Below are positions 17,727-25,791 of a stretch of 64,000 nt of DNA, in pieces. The stretch's first letter is position 1. Each line of letters begins with the position of its first letter. Source of the DNA: Bacillota bacterium (lineage in GTDB: Bacteria > Bacillota > Clostridia > Oscillospirales > Ruminococcaceae); the NCBI GenBank assembly GCA_023391875.1, contig JAEWAB010000006.1, positions 62,001-126,000 of the forward strand. The letters are read 5' to 3'. The notes under the pieces are model-generated. The model was given only the letters and a program-made list of their open reading frames with translations. It had not been told where the DNA came from and made no database searches. A program made the translations under genes and the position numbers.

Positions 17727-18914
17727 TCATACCAAATTTTCGACTAAAATTTCTTGTTCTTTTGCTATATTTGCATTAACAACCAAATTCGCTTTCACCC
17801 TGTAGCTATTCGTCTGCTTAGTGACATCGACAGTACGGGAAACCACCTCGGCGTCTTTAAATTCGCTTTCCTCATATTTTTTAAGCAGCATCAGCACCGC
17901 TTCTTTGGCCTGATTGGCGGTTATAGGAACCTTCTGCCGAACCACCTCACGGTAAAGCTCCTGCTTATAGTTCATCGGCAGCGGTATGCCGAACAATGAT
18001 AAAGGCTTTTCGGAGGTCTCCAGCCTATAGTTAAAATCGGTACTGCCGCAGAACCAGATCGGCACCTCGGTGTTTAAAAACGAAAGCAACCGCTTGGTGC
18101 GCTCCTTGCCTGTGTACCTCGTAATCTCGGTCATCAATGGGATATCATATTCTCTTTGTTCCTGTACCTGCGCGATGATGGTTGCGCCCGCATGCTTAAG
18201 GGTATTCTTTCCAAATTTATCCTCGATTATTCCGCTGACGATAATCTCCCCTTCCTTTACCGTATCCCCCTTTTTCACCAGCGTTTCTCCGTCATAAACC
18301 TCCATCTTCAGTATCTGCCCGGGCTTTGCCGCAACGATATTACACGGTTTATCGATCGGCTCCATCTCCGGTTCCGGGGTTCGCTCTTTCACCTCCACCA
18401 TGGCGGTGGTGCCCGAAATGTTGATTGCAATCCATGAAAGATCATTAAGTTTCAATAGCATCCTTTGCTTGGCCTGTGTTACATCTATATTGTTTTTAAG
18501 TGCCCCAACCTTTATGCCCTCGCTCTCAAGGGCTTTAAGAATTTCAAACTGGGAAACGTCTATATTCCCTACCACCTCAACCGACCAGATAAACTGCGAC
18601 ATAAAGAGGATAAAGCCGAAGAAGACCGCAATACCGACAAATAACCCTACCCGCCTGCGGTATTTTCGCGTGTGAAACGGCAGGCCGCGGCGCTTGCCAA
18701 TGCGCAGCCTTACACCGGATTTTCGGGCCGGTACACGCAGCCTTTTATAGTCTTTGGCCAATGTATGTGCGGTTAGGATCTCACCGCGCCTTTGAATATC
18801 CCATATACCGATACCGGCACGCGTCACGAGGTTTAGAAAACGCTCTGCAAACGCGCCCAGTACGGTAAAGGATACATACCCCTTCAGCCATCGGAGCAAT
18901 TTTATAATAAACAA
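17727..18914 (-). CDS. yqfD: Sporulation protein YqfD
   Basis: 395 residues. One membrane segment lies at about residues 89-111 (VGLFVGIAVFFGFILFMSQF) after a very basic N-terminal part (VPARKSGVRLRIGKRRG...RKYRRR). The large C-terminal part is external, including the FtsQ/POTRA-like start SVEVVGNIDVSQFEILKALE. YqfD is a SigE-controlled mother-cell protein needed for efficient sporulation in Bacillus; molecular role is not settled. It is paired with yqfC upstream, as in other spore formers. Confidence 0.9.
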   Translation of the reverse strand: MFIIKLLRWLKGYVSFTVLGAFAERFLNLVTRAGIGIWDIQRRGEILTAHTLAKDYKRLRVPARKSGVRLRIGKRRGLPFHTRKYRRRVGLFVGIAVFFGFILFMSQFIWSVEVVGNIDVSQFEILKALESEGIKVGALKNNIDVTQAKQRMLLKLNDLSWIAINISGTTAMVEVKERTPEPEMEPIDKPCNIVAAKPGQILKMEVYDGETLVKKGDTVKEGEIIVSGIIEDKFGKNTLKHAGATIIAQVQEQREYDIPLMTEITRYTGKERTKRLLSFLNTEVPIWFCGSTDFNYRLETSEKPLSLFGIPLPMNYKQELYREVVRQKVPITANQAKEAVLMLLKKYEESEFKDAEVVSRTVDVTKQTNSYRVKANLVVNANIAKEQEILVENLV

Positions 18915-18971
18915 AACGATACTCCTCTCTTTACCTGTACAGTCATTACGTCCTGCGTATCGTTTTAAAAG

Positions 18972-19286
18972 TCATGTTAAAAACTCAATAGACATAATAT
19001 AGCCTTCAATGGCAAGTGATTCGCCCGCGAGGCATTTCAACGTAAGCCCCCTGCCTGTAAACCTCAGCACCATTCTGCCGGCGTTAACCTTGATGCAGTC
19101 TTCGTTGTATTCCAAAACGCCCTGTGAACCATCTATGGTAACCTCCCGGTTGCCCATAATCTCCATCTGGGTAGAGCGAAGTATTGCCGTTTCGGGGAAC
19201 TGCAGCATGCCCGCAACCTTCGAAACCCCTTTACGCGCAATCTCCTTCTTGCTTTTTTTCTCGGCTTCTCTATCCCTTCTCGTCAT
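18972..19286 (-). CDS. yqfC: Sporulation protein YqfC
   Basis: About 104 residues, slightly longer than the Bacillus protein. It is a small beta-rich YabP/YqfC-fold protein: ILRSTQMEIMGNREVTIDG, GVLEYNEDCIKVNAG and LTLKCLAGESLAIEGYI. A basic N-terminus (MTRRDREAEKKSKKE) precedes the fold. I place the start at ATG 19286, 12 bases after GGAAAGG; an in-frame GTG at 19334 gives 16 more residues. It lies directly before yqfD, the conserved order, and both are expected to be SigE-dependent. Confidence 0.88.
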   Translation of the reverse strand: MTRRDREAEKKSKKEIARKGVSKVAGMLQFPETAILRSTQMEIMGNREVTIDGSQGVLEYNEDCIKVNAGRMVLRFTGRGLTLKCLAGESLAIEGYIMSIEFLT

Positions 19287-19434
19287 ATAAGAACCAAGCC
19301 TTTCCGCACCTTTAGCTACGTTAAAAAGGTACACAATATCGATTGCCTGCAGTAAATATATATTGCTGGGCGGTTAATTTTATAATCTCGCGGGCCATAT
19401 ATATGAATAACTGATAGCTAAGTGGGGGAAAAGC

Positions 19435-20553
19435 GTGGAAAGAAATAGTCCATTCAACAATAAAAAGGCCGTCCTGTTCTCTGTTTTAGCGGTAGCGACA
19501 GCGCTTTTGTACTTTTACAATGCCAAGGCCATCACTGCCGGAGTAAAAGACGGGCTTGCCGTATGTGCGAACGCCGTTATCCCCTCCCTGTTTCCGTTTA
19601 TGATCTTTGCTTCATTTTTGGTACAGAGCAAGCTTTCAGATACCTTATCCCGCCCCTTTTCCGCCTTTACGCGCCGGGTGCTTCATCTGCCGGTTTATAC
19701 CGGCGCCGTGTTTTTATTAAGCTTGATTGGCGGGTACCCCGTGGGGGCGCGCGCAATCGCCCAGCTATGCCAAGAGAAAAGGCTTAGCACCAAAACCGCC
19801 GCGCGTATGCTGTGCTTCTGCGTAAACGCCGGGCCCGCCTTTTTAATCAGTGCCGTTGGGCTGAAGATGCTAAACAATTACAAAGCCGGTGTTGTGATAT
19901 TGATATCGCAGACTCTCGCAAGCATAATCATCGGATGTATCCTTGGGTTAAGCTATCCAAAGGATGATGACAGCCATGCTTACGAAAAAGCTGATGCGGT
20001 TTCGCCTTCGCTGGCCGACTCGTTCGTTTTGGCTGTAACGAACGCCGCAAAGGGTATCTTCAACATCTGCGCCTTTGTGATTACCTTTTCGGCTATCCTC
20101 GCACTCGTGAAAAGCCTGCCTTTTATCAAGGAACTCTACGCATTATCGTCAAACAACTGGCACGCCGGTGCTCAGGCCGCATTTACCGGCTTTTTCGAGG
20201 TTACATTGGGATGTATATCCGCCGCGAAGGTTTCGGGTACACCGGCGATTATTCTAACCAGCGCGTTATGCTCCTTTGGTGGCTGCTCGGTTATCTGCCA
20301 GACGGTATCCTGCTTTTCTGGGTTATCTGTTCGCATGACGCCCTATTTGATATCCCGCGGCGTACACATGGTTTTATCCTGCCTGTTTGCCTTCGGGCTG
20401 ACACACCTATTCCCCGATACGGTTACCACCTTTTCGTTTACTCAAAGCCCTATTATGGTGCACAACCTATCCGGCACGCCTATTGCGGCCTGTGCCCTTC
20501 TGCTACTTTGCGCGGCGCTGATTTTATTCCGAAAAGATAAAATATTTTTATAG
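19435..20553 (+). CDS. ylbJ: Sporulation integral membrane protein YlbJ
   Basis: 372 residues, GTG start after a GTGGGGG site. Eight or so hydrophobic segments alternate with short loops. Nucleoside-recognition (Gate) family motifs include NAVIPSLFPFMIFASFLV, SLIGGYPVGARAIAQL and FCVNAGPAFLISAVG. YlbJ homologues are SigE-regulated membrane proteins required for heat-resistant spores. It is divergent from yqfC, so a shared sporulation promoter region of about 150 bases lies between them. A hairpin repeat follows the gene. Confidence 0.88.
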   Translation: MERNSPFNNKKAVLFSVLAVATALLYFYNAKAITAGVKDGLAVCANAVIPSLFPFMIFASFLVQSKLSDTLSRPFSAFTRRVLHLPVYTGAVFLLSLIGGYPVGARAIAQLCQEKRLSTKTAARMLCFCVNAGPAFLISAVGLKMLNNYKAGVVILISQTLASIIIGCILGLSYPKDDDSHAYEKADAVSPSLADSFVLAVTNAAKGIFNICAFVITFSAILALVKSLPFIKELYALSSNNWHAGAQAAFTGFFEVTLGCISAAKVSGTPAIILTSALCSFGGCSVICQTVSCFSGLSVRMTPYLISRGVHMVLSCLFAFGLTHLFPDTVTTFSFTQSPIMVHNLSGTPIAACALLLLCAALILFRKDKIFL

Positions 20554-20602
20554 CATAACCCAATCAGATTTGCTACAATGGTGACAAGATACAGCGTAGT
20601 AA

Positions 20603-20701
20603 TGCTAATTCCAATAAGAAATAAACCGTATAAATTCTTTACAAAAGGCATAATTAAACCTTTTGTTCAAATTTTTTCTATATTTCTAATTGTAGTAAGT
20701 A
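20603..20701 (+). repeat. MITE-like palindromic element, copy 2
   Basis: 99-bp copy of the element at 5625 in the same orientation. Left arm 20603-20623, right arm 20681-20701. The inner stem ACAAAAGG...CCTTTTGT is intact here. It lies between ylbJ and a small Cys-rich gene and ends 17 bases before that gene's ATG, so it makes up the gene's immediate 5' region. Confidence 0.85.
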
Positions 20702-20718
20702 TAAGTGAGGTAAACGCC

Positions 20719-20931
20719 ATGAAATTCAACTATTTCGGGAAGGATATCGAGCCTTCATGCGAGTATTGCGCCTTTTGTGTTACCTCGGAAGAGGCAATGC
20801 AAAGCTGCATAAAAAAACGCAAGGCACTGCCGGGCGGCGGGTGCGGCAGCTTTGAGTACGCGCCCACGAAACGCAAGCCAAAAGGCAAATTAACCCTGCC
20901 GCAGTATTCGGCGGAGGATTTTAAGCTATAG
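20719..20931 (+). CDS. Small cysteine-rich conserved hypothetical protein
   Basis: 70 residues from ATG 20719 (GTGAGG site 8 bases upstream). Cysteines at about 14, 17, 20, 30 and 42 in the pattern CEYCAFC...C...C suggest a small zinc knuckle. The C-terminal part (FEYAPTKRKPKGKLTLPQYSAEDFKL) resembles short clostridial hypothetical proteins that end in a similar F-x-Y-x-P-x-x-R-x-P motif. Function is unknown. The open frame reads back into the hairpin repeat (to 20578), but that part is not protein-like. Confidence 0.65.
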   Translation: MKFNYFGKDIEPSCEYCAFCVTSEEAMQSCIKKRKALPGGGCGSFEYAPTKRKPKGKLTLPQYSAEDFKL

Positions 20932-21119
20932 TACATATACAAATCATACAATCCCTTTACCGATTATTTTCTGCTGCTTTACGTTCTTCTTAACAGAATT
21001 CGTTGTGATACCGCCAAAATTATGTTACAATTAACAAAAGTTCATTGCAATTTACTTACAGTTACCCCTGTAGCATTACACTGAACTTGAATGACGCATA
21101 TGCGGAATGGAGCGTTACA

Positions 21120-22385
21120 ATGAAACTGACAAAGCCGGAGAGAAGCTGGGTTTTGTATGATGTTGCAAACTCGGCCTTTACCATGCTTATTTCCACCACC
21201 ATCCCCATCTACTTCAGGTCATTGGTCGAAAACTCCGGGGCCGACCCTGCAACCGCCACAGGAATATGGGGTATTGTCACCTCGGTGGCGATTGCCATAC
21301 TAGCGATTCTTTCGCCGATTTTAGGGGCGATTGCCGACTACAAGGGCATGAAAAAGAAGATGTTCCTTCTGTTTCTCGCAATCGGCTTGCTCGGCGGCAT
21401 CTCCCTTTCCGTAACCACCGATTGGGTAGCCTATATGATCGTGTTTGTGCTGGCAAGAATCGGTTACACCGCCTGCAATGTGTTTTATGACTCGATGATC
21501 ACCGATGTTACCGACGATAACCGCATTGACTATATATCCTCTGCAGGATTTGCCTGGGGCTACATCGGCAGCTGTATACCCTTTATTGCGGGCATTGCCG
21601 TTATCTTTATAAAGCCGTTTGGCATCTCTACCGGTATGGCTACTCAGATTTCATTCTTGATTGCGATAGTCTGGTGGGGGCTTATGACCATCCCGCTTTT
21701 AAGAAATGTAAAGCAAACATATTTCCTAGAAGACCGCCGCGATAAGATATTACATTCCTTTACCCGTCTTGGCGTAACGCTCAAAAAGATTATTAAAGAT
21801 AAGAAGATCTTCTTTTTCATATTGGCATACTTCTTCTATATAGACGGTGTCTACACCATCATCTCGATGGCTACCACCTACGGCGGTGAGGTTGGCATCG
21901 ACAGCAATAGCATGATTTTGGCGCTCTTGCTTACCCAGTTTGTCGCCTTCCCCTTCGCCATCCTCGCCGGCAGGCTTGCCGCTAAGTTTGGGGCATTAAC
22001 GCTCATTAAGGCGTACATTGTGTGGTATATTGCCATCTGCCTGTTTGGTTATCAGCTAAACCAGCAGTGGGAATTCTGGGTACTGGCCGTCGCGGTCGGG
22101 CTTGCTCAGGGCGGCGTACAGTCGCTTTCACGTTCCTACTTCGGCAAGCTTATTCCCAAAGAAGAATCCAATGAATACTTCGGCTTCTTCGATATCTTCG
22201 GTAAATTTGCAGATTTCTTCGGCCCATTGCTGCTCGCTGCTTCGGCATTCATCTTCAAAACATCGACCTATGGCATCTTAGCGCTGGTGCTGCTGTTTAT
22301 TATCGGTCTTGTTTTCCTCTCGTTTATACCAAAGGAAAAAGCCGCAGCCACAGCCCTATCTTCAGACAGCAATAAGATCGATTAA
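21120..22385 (+). CDS. MFS transporter, UMF1 family
   Basis: 421 residues with about 12 membrane segments. The N-terminal signature RSWVLYDVANSAFTMLIST is that of the UMF1 (Atg22-like) MFS branch, as is NRIDYISSAGFAWGYIGS. The MFS loop motif appears as GAIADYKGMKKK. ATG 21120 with GGAG upstream is preferred over the longer frame from 21045. Yeast Atg22 exports amino acids from the vacuole; the bacterial substrates are unknown. A terminator follows. Confidence 0.87.
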   Translation: MKLTKPERSWVLYDVANSAFTMLISTTIPIYFRSLVENSGADPATATGIWGIVTSVAIAILAILSPILGAIADYKGMKKKMFLLFLAIGLLGGISLSVTTDWVAYMIVFVLARIGYTACNVFYDSMITDVTDDNRIDYISSAGFAWGYIGSCIPFIAGIAVIFIKPFGISTGMATQISFLIAIVWWGLMTIPLLRNVKQTYFLEDRRDKILHSFTRLGVTLKKIIKDKKIFFFILAYFFYIDGVYTIISMATTYGGEVGIDSNSMILALLLTQFVAFPFAILAGRLAAKFGALTLIKAYIVWYIAICLFGYQLNQQWEFWVLAVAVGLAQGGVQSLSRSYFGKLIPKEESNEYFGFFDIFGKFADFFGPLLLAASAFIFKTSTYGILALVLLFIIGLVFLSFIPKEKAAATALSSDSNKID

Positions 22386-22398
22386 CCTAACGATTTTC

Positions 22399-22431
22399 AG
22401 GCTCTCGTATTTTTACGGGAGCCTTATTTTT
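22399..22431 (+). terminator. Rho-independent terminator of the UMF1 transporter gene
   Basis: Inverted repeat of 11 bp (AGGCTCTCGTA / TACGGGAGCCT, one wobble) followed by TATTTTTTT. Confidence 0.88.
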
Positions 22432-22445
22432 TTGTAAAAAAGGTA

Positions 22446-22474
22446 TTGACGAAAGAGAGAGAATTTAGTATACT
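22446..22474 (+). promoter_or_regulatory. Promoter of tRNA-Ala
   Basis: TTGACG (22446-22451), a 17-base spacer and TATACT (22469-22474), ending 21 bases before the mature tRNA. A near-consensus vegetative promoter. Confidence 0.82.
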
Positions 22475-22495
22475 AATAAGCGTCGCACGAAGCTT

Positions 22496-22571
<76 letters not shown>

Positions 22572-22580
22572 AAACAAAAA

Positions 22581-22608
22581 CCACAAGGTCAACACCTTGT
22601 GGTTTTTT
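22581..22608 (+). terminator. Terminator of tRNA-Ala
   Basis: Perfect 9-bp stem (CCACAAGGT / ACCTTGTGG) with a four-base loop, followed by six T. Confidence 0.9.
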
Positions 22609-22725
22609 CATACCCTCATACCCTTATGAGATCGGACACTTGATACAAAACTGAGTTGCATAAAGCCGTACAGAACAAGATGGTTCACTTGCATTACATA
22701 AGTGAAGTATAGGAGTTGGGGAAAA

Positions 22726-23595
22726 ATGAAAATAAACGTATATACATTAAATTCTTTTGCTAAAACAAAAGAAGGCGGAAACCCGGCGGGCGTTGTTATG
22801 AATGCAGATTCATTATCCGAAGGAGAAATGAGAAAAATTGCTGCTGTTCTTGGATTCAGTGAAACTGCTTTTGTATTACAATCAAACATGGCAGACTTTA
22901 AAGTGAGATTCTTTACACCGAATGAAGAGGTGGACTTATGTGGCCATGCTACGATTGCCACCTTTTACGCAATGTCAAGTCTGAATTTATTAAAACAAGG
23001 TAAATATAAGCAAGAAACCAGAGCCGGAATACTTGGCATTGAAATTTATAACGATAGTTTTGTTATGATGGATCAATCTATTCCTGTATTTTCGGAAGTT
23101 ATAGATAAAGATGAAGTAGCAGATTCCTTGAATATCAGTACTTGCCAAATTTCAGCAGACTTGTTGGTTCAAGTTGTGTCAACAGGGCTTCGGGATATCA
23201 TGGTTCCTGTAAAAAGCATTGAAATTCTAGATGCAATTAAACCAGATATGGAGAAAGTTAAAAAAATCAGCCAGAAGTACAATACCGTTGGATACCATGT
23301 TTTTTCTTTGGAATCTCTACATGGTGCTAACGCTTATTGTAGAAACTTCGCTCCCCTATATGGTATCCCGGAAGAATCTGCAACAGGAACATCAAGCGGC
23401 GCCCTTGGTTGTTATCTGTACCACTACGGAATAATCAACGAGGAGCAAGCTTCAAACATTATTTTTGAACAAGGTTATTCTATGAAAAGGCCATCTGAAA
23501 TCCGAGTGTCTTTAGCGGTAAAGGAAAATGAAATTTTCGAAGTCAAGGTTGGAGGAAGAGCGATGAATCTGACTTTAACGGAAGTCGAAATATAG
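22726..23595 (+). CDS. PhzF family isomerase/epimerase-like protein
   Basis: 289 residues. The N-terminus (KINVYTLNSFAKTKEGGNPA) has the GNPAGVV motif, followed by the catalytic glutamate region FSETAFV, VDLCGHATIATFYAM and the second-half ESATGTSSGALGCYL. These are PhzF-fold signatures (diaminopimelate-epimerase-like). Substrates vary widely and cannot be told. ATG 22726 has AGGAG 13 bases and GGGG 5 bases upstream. It is more AT-rich than the core genes around it and lies between the tRNA and repeat family B, in keeping with transfer. Confidence 0.85.
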   Translation: MKINVYTLNSFAKTKEGGNPAGVVMNADSLSEGEMRKIAAVLGFSETAFVLQSNMADFKVRFFTPNEEVDLCGHATIATFYAMSSLNLLKQGKYKQETRAGILGIEIYNDSFVMMDQSIPVFSEVIDKDEVADSLNISTCQISADLLVQVVSTGLRDIMVPVKSIEILDAIKPDMEKVKKISQKYNTVGYHVFSLESLHGANAYCRNFAPLYGIPEESATGTSSGALGCYLYHYGIINEEQASNIIFEQGYSMKRPSEIRVSLAVKENEIFEVKVGGRAMNLTLTEVEI

Positions 23596-23627
23596 AATAA
23601 GAGCAAAGCAGCCTGCCCCCGGTACTA

Positions 23628-23752
23628 ATGGTAAGTGTGGCAGGGTTGCCGCTATTTATAATGGTTTTCAAGTAAAAACGGATAAAAATCAGGCCAAAAA
23701 ATGTATTTTCGGCCTGATTTTTTTTGGGTTTTTTACAGATGACAAATTGCAA
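23628..23752. repeat. Repeat family B, copy 1 (with internal terminator hairpin)
   Basis: About 125 bp that aligns along most of its length with 28604-28731: shared AATGG-AA-T--GGCA, TTGCCG/TAGCCG, AT-rich links, a strong hairpin (AATCAGGCC...GGCCTGATT plus T-run), then a shared TTTTACAGATGACA-like end. The hairpin can terminate both phzF and the convergent radical SAM gene. Stem bases differ between copies while pairing is kept. Confidence 0.7.
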
Positions 23753-23797
23753 CAGGAGAAATGCGGCCTCTATGAATCGGAATATCGGTATCTGTTA

Positions 23798-25510
23798 TTA
23801 TGACATACTTGCGTTTTTGTAATTCGTATTTGATCTGTAGGCCCATAATGCGGTGTTCATGCTCCTTGTGTGCAGAAGCGTCAAAAGGAATTTCCTGAGC
23901 AGCGTTTTTCTAGAGTAGAGCTTGTTATGGCACTGCTTCAGCGTCTTCAGGAAAAGCTCGTTCTCCATGCCCTTCATCTTGTATGTAAGCTCCGACATGT
24001 CGTACCTGTCCCAATCGCCGGAGAAGTTTTTATACATCAGCCTGTTTTCATCGTCGTACTGTTTATATAACCTCGTTCCAGGCAGGGGTGTAAGAATTGT
24101 AGACTGGATTACATCAATCCGGTTTTTTAAAATGAATTCCGTCTTTCTTCTCATGCTTTCTTCGGTTTCGTTATCTGAGCCGAAAATAAAGGCGCCCAGG
24201 ACCGCGATCCCGTATTTATTAATGAGTTTGAATGCCTTTTTATAGTCATATATAAGGTTTAAGTTTTTACCCATATACTTCAGCTCGACGGGGTCTGCAG
24301 ATTCAAGCCCGAGAAATACCATTTTACAGCCGCTTTTCGCCGCCCATTGGACAACCTCTTCGTTTTTGGCGAAATTCAGAGAGGCCTGACAGAACCATTC
24401 CTTGTTGAGCTTGCGCTCAACCATGCCCTTGAACAGCTTCAGCGCCCGTTCTTCACATTCGCTGCCGTAACCGATCAGATTGTCATCGACGAAAAAGATC
24501 ATTTTCTGCGGCAGTAGCGCCAGTTCATCGAGTACATCCTCATAAGGCCGCTGCCTGAAAGCTCGTCCATTGAAAGCCGTGACGGAACAGAAATAACAAT
24601 CCATCGGGCAGCCGCGGGAGGTCTGGACGCTGGCAAACAAGTATTTGTCGCTGAATATATCCCTGCTTACGCTGAAACGGCCGAGATCGGCGTGGCCCCC
24701 ATGATATACCGGTTGCAGCTGGCCCTTCAAAAAATCATCAATAACGTTTTTCCAGATGTTTTCGGCTTCACCGGTCACCACAGCGTCGGCAAAGTTCTGC
24801 GCCTCCGCCGGCAGCATCGAGGCGTGTATACCGCCCATGATTACGGGAACACCTTTTTGCCGGTATATTTTTGCCAATTCATAGGCCCTGTTCGCGGCCG
24901 ATGTGAATGTAGTTATTGCCACAAGATCGGCTTCTTCATATGAAAATGGTTCAAGGTTTTCGTCTATCAGTTTGATTTCAAATAAATCGGAGGGGGTCAG
25001 GTCTGCGATAATCCCCAGCCCCAGGGGAGGAAAAACGGAGGACTGATTAACGGTTAATCCGGTTTTAACGGGGTTTACCGGATTGATCAGCAGTAATTTT
25101 AGCTTGTTGGGCGCCGCGTCGCCGCAAGATATCTTTTGCTGTCCCCGGCTTTTTTTAAGTCCGCTGATTAGCAGGGCTATGGCGATAAAATAAAAGCCTA
25201 TACCGGCGGCAAGAATCGCGATAAACAGAATAAAGAGCTTTGTATTATTGAAAAGAAAAACGGCGCCGCAGATCAGTGACGGAATTGTAAACAGAACAAT
25301 AGGCACGATAAACGGCGCTTTTTCTTTGATTTTAAGGACAGCATCCTGATACGCAATAGTTTCATTTCCAGCGGATATACACGTAAAAACATAACATATG
25401 AGGAATACGGACATGCCAATGATAAAGGCGATATTAATATCTGACAGACAAACCGCGGCGGCTTCCAATAAAACGAAGATAATCGCCAGAAAAACGTAGT
25501 ATCTTTTCAA
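23798..25510 (-). CDS. Membrane-anchored B12-binding radical SAM protein
   Basis: 570 residues from a TTG start with GGAGGGG seven bases upstream. Domain order: four hydrophobic segments (about residues 5-22, 28-47, 68-88, 98-118); a cobalamin-binding Rossmann domain (about 137-270: LKLLLINPV, PPLGLGIIADL, VAITTFTSA, IMGGIHASMLPAEA); a radical SAM domain with CPMDCYFC (Cys 311, 315, 318) and the SAM/iron region down to about 500; and a basic C-terminal tail. Soluble relatives include BchE- and HpnP/HpnR-type enzymes acting on lipids or tetrapyrroles. The membrane domain suggests a lipid or membrane substrate, which is inference. It is a lone gene between repeats. Confidence 0.85.
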   Translation of the reverse strand: MKRYYVFLAIIFVLLEAAAVCLSDINIAFIIGMSVFLICYVFTCISAGNETIAYQDAVLKIKEKAPFIVPIVLFTIPSLICGAVFLFNNTKLFILFIAILAAGIGFYFIAIALLISGLKKSRGQQKISCGDAAPNKLKLLLINPVNPVKTGLTVNQSSVFPPLGLGIIADLTPSDLFEIKLIDENLEPFSYEEADLVAITTFTSAANRAYELAKIYRQKGVPVIMGGIHASMLPAEAQNFADAVVTGEAENIWKNVIDDFLKGQLQPVYHGGHADLGRFSVSRDIFSDKYLFASVQTSRGCPMDCYFCSVTAFNGRAFRQRPYEDVLDELALLPQKMIFFVDDNLIGYGSECEERALKLFKGMVERKLNKEWFCQASLNFAKNEEVVQWAAKSGCKMVFLGLESADPVELKYMGKNLNLIYDYKKAFKLINKYGIAVLGAFIFGSDNETEESMRRKTEFILKNRIDVIQSTILTPLPGTRLYKQYDDENRLMYKNFSGDWDRYDMSELTYKMKGMENELFLKTLKQCHNKLYSRKTLLRKFLLTLLHTRSMNTALWAYRSNTNYKNASMS

Positions 25511-25791
25511 TGATTACCCCTCCAGCAAATTAGTAGCGTACCTGTGATAATAATAATCTTCCATGGGAAATTTGTCCAGAGCGTACAAACATAATCGTGT
25601 CCGAAAGATATAATATTTAGTTAAACAACTGTACGGAGTATTTATAAATATAGATAAAAGTTTTAAAAAGTATAAGGATATAATATTAAAGCTAAACAAT
25701 AAAAGTTTCACTATACAAAATAATATAATGTGATATAATGTTTTGGTCTCATAATGAGATTATTAACAAATACAATATAGGAGGACATAAT
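25511..25791. other. AT-rich divergent spacer between the radical SAM and chemoreceptor genes
   Basis: 281 very AT-rich bases containing several TATAAT-like hexamers (for example near 25725-25740). Both flanking genes read outward, so each promoter should lie here, but I could not single out a convincing -35/-10 pair. No gene or repeat seen. Confidence 0.5.

Noticed and set aside
22572..22725. tRNA-Ala 3' end as an integrase attachment site
   Set aside because: The only partial copy of the tRNA end downstream (about ten bases near 39602) lies inside the FNR-like gene and is at chance level.
22608..22961. Minus-strand frame opposite phzF
   Set aside because: No ribosome site or homology; complement of the PhzF coding start.
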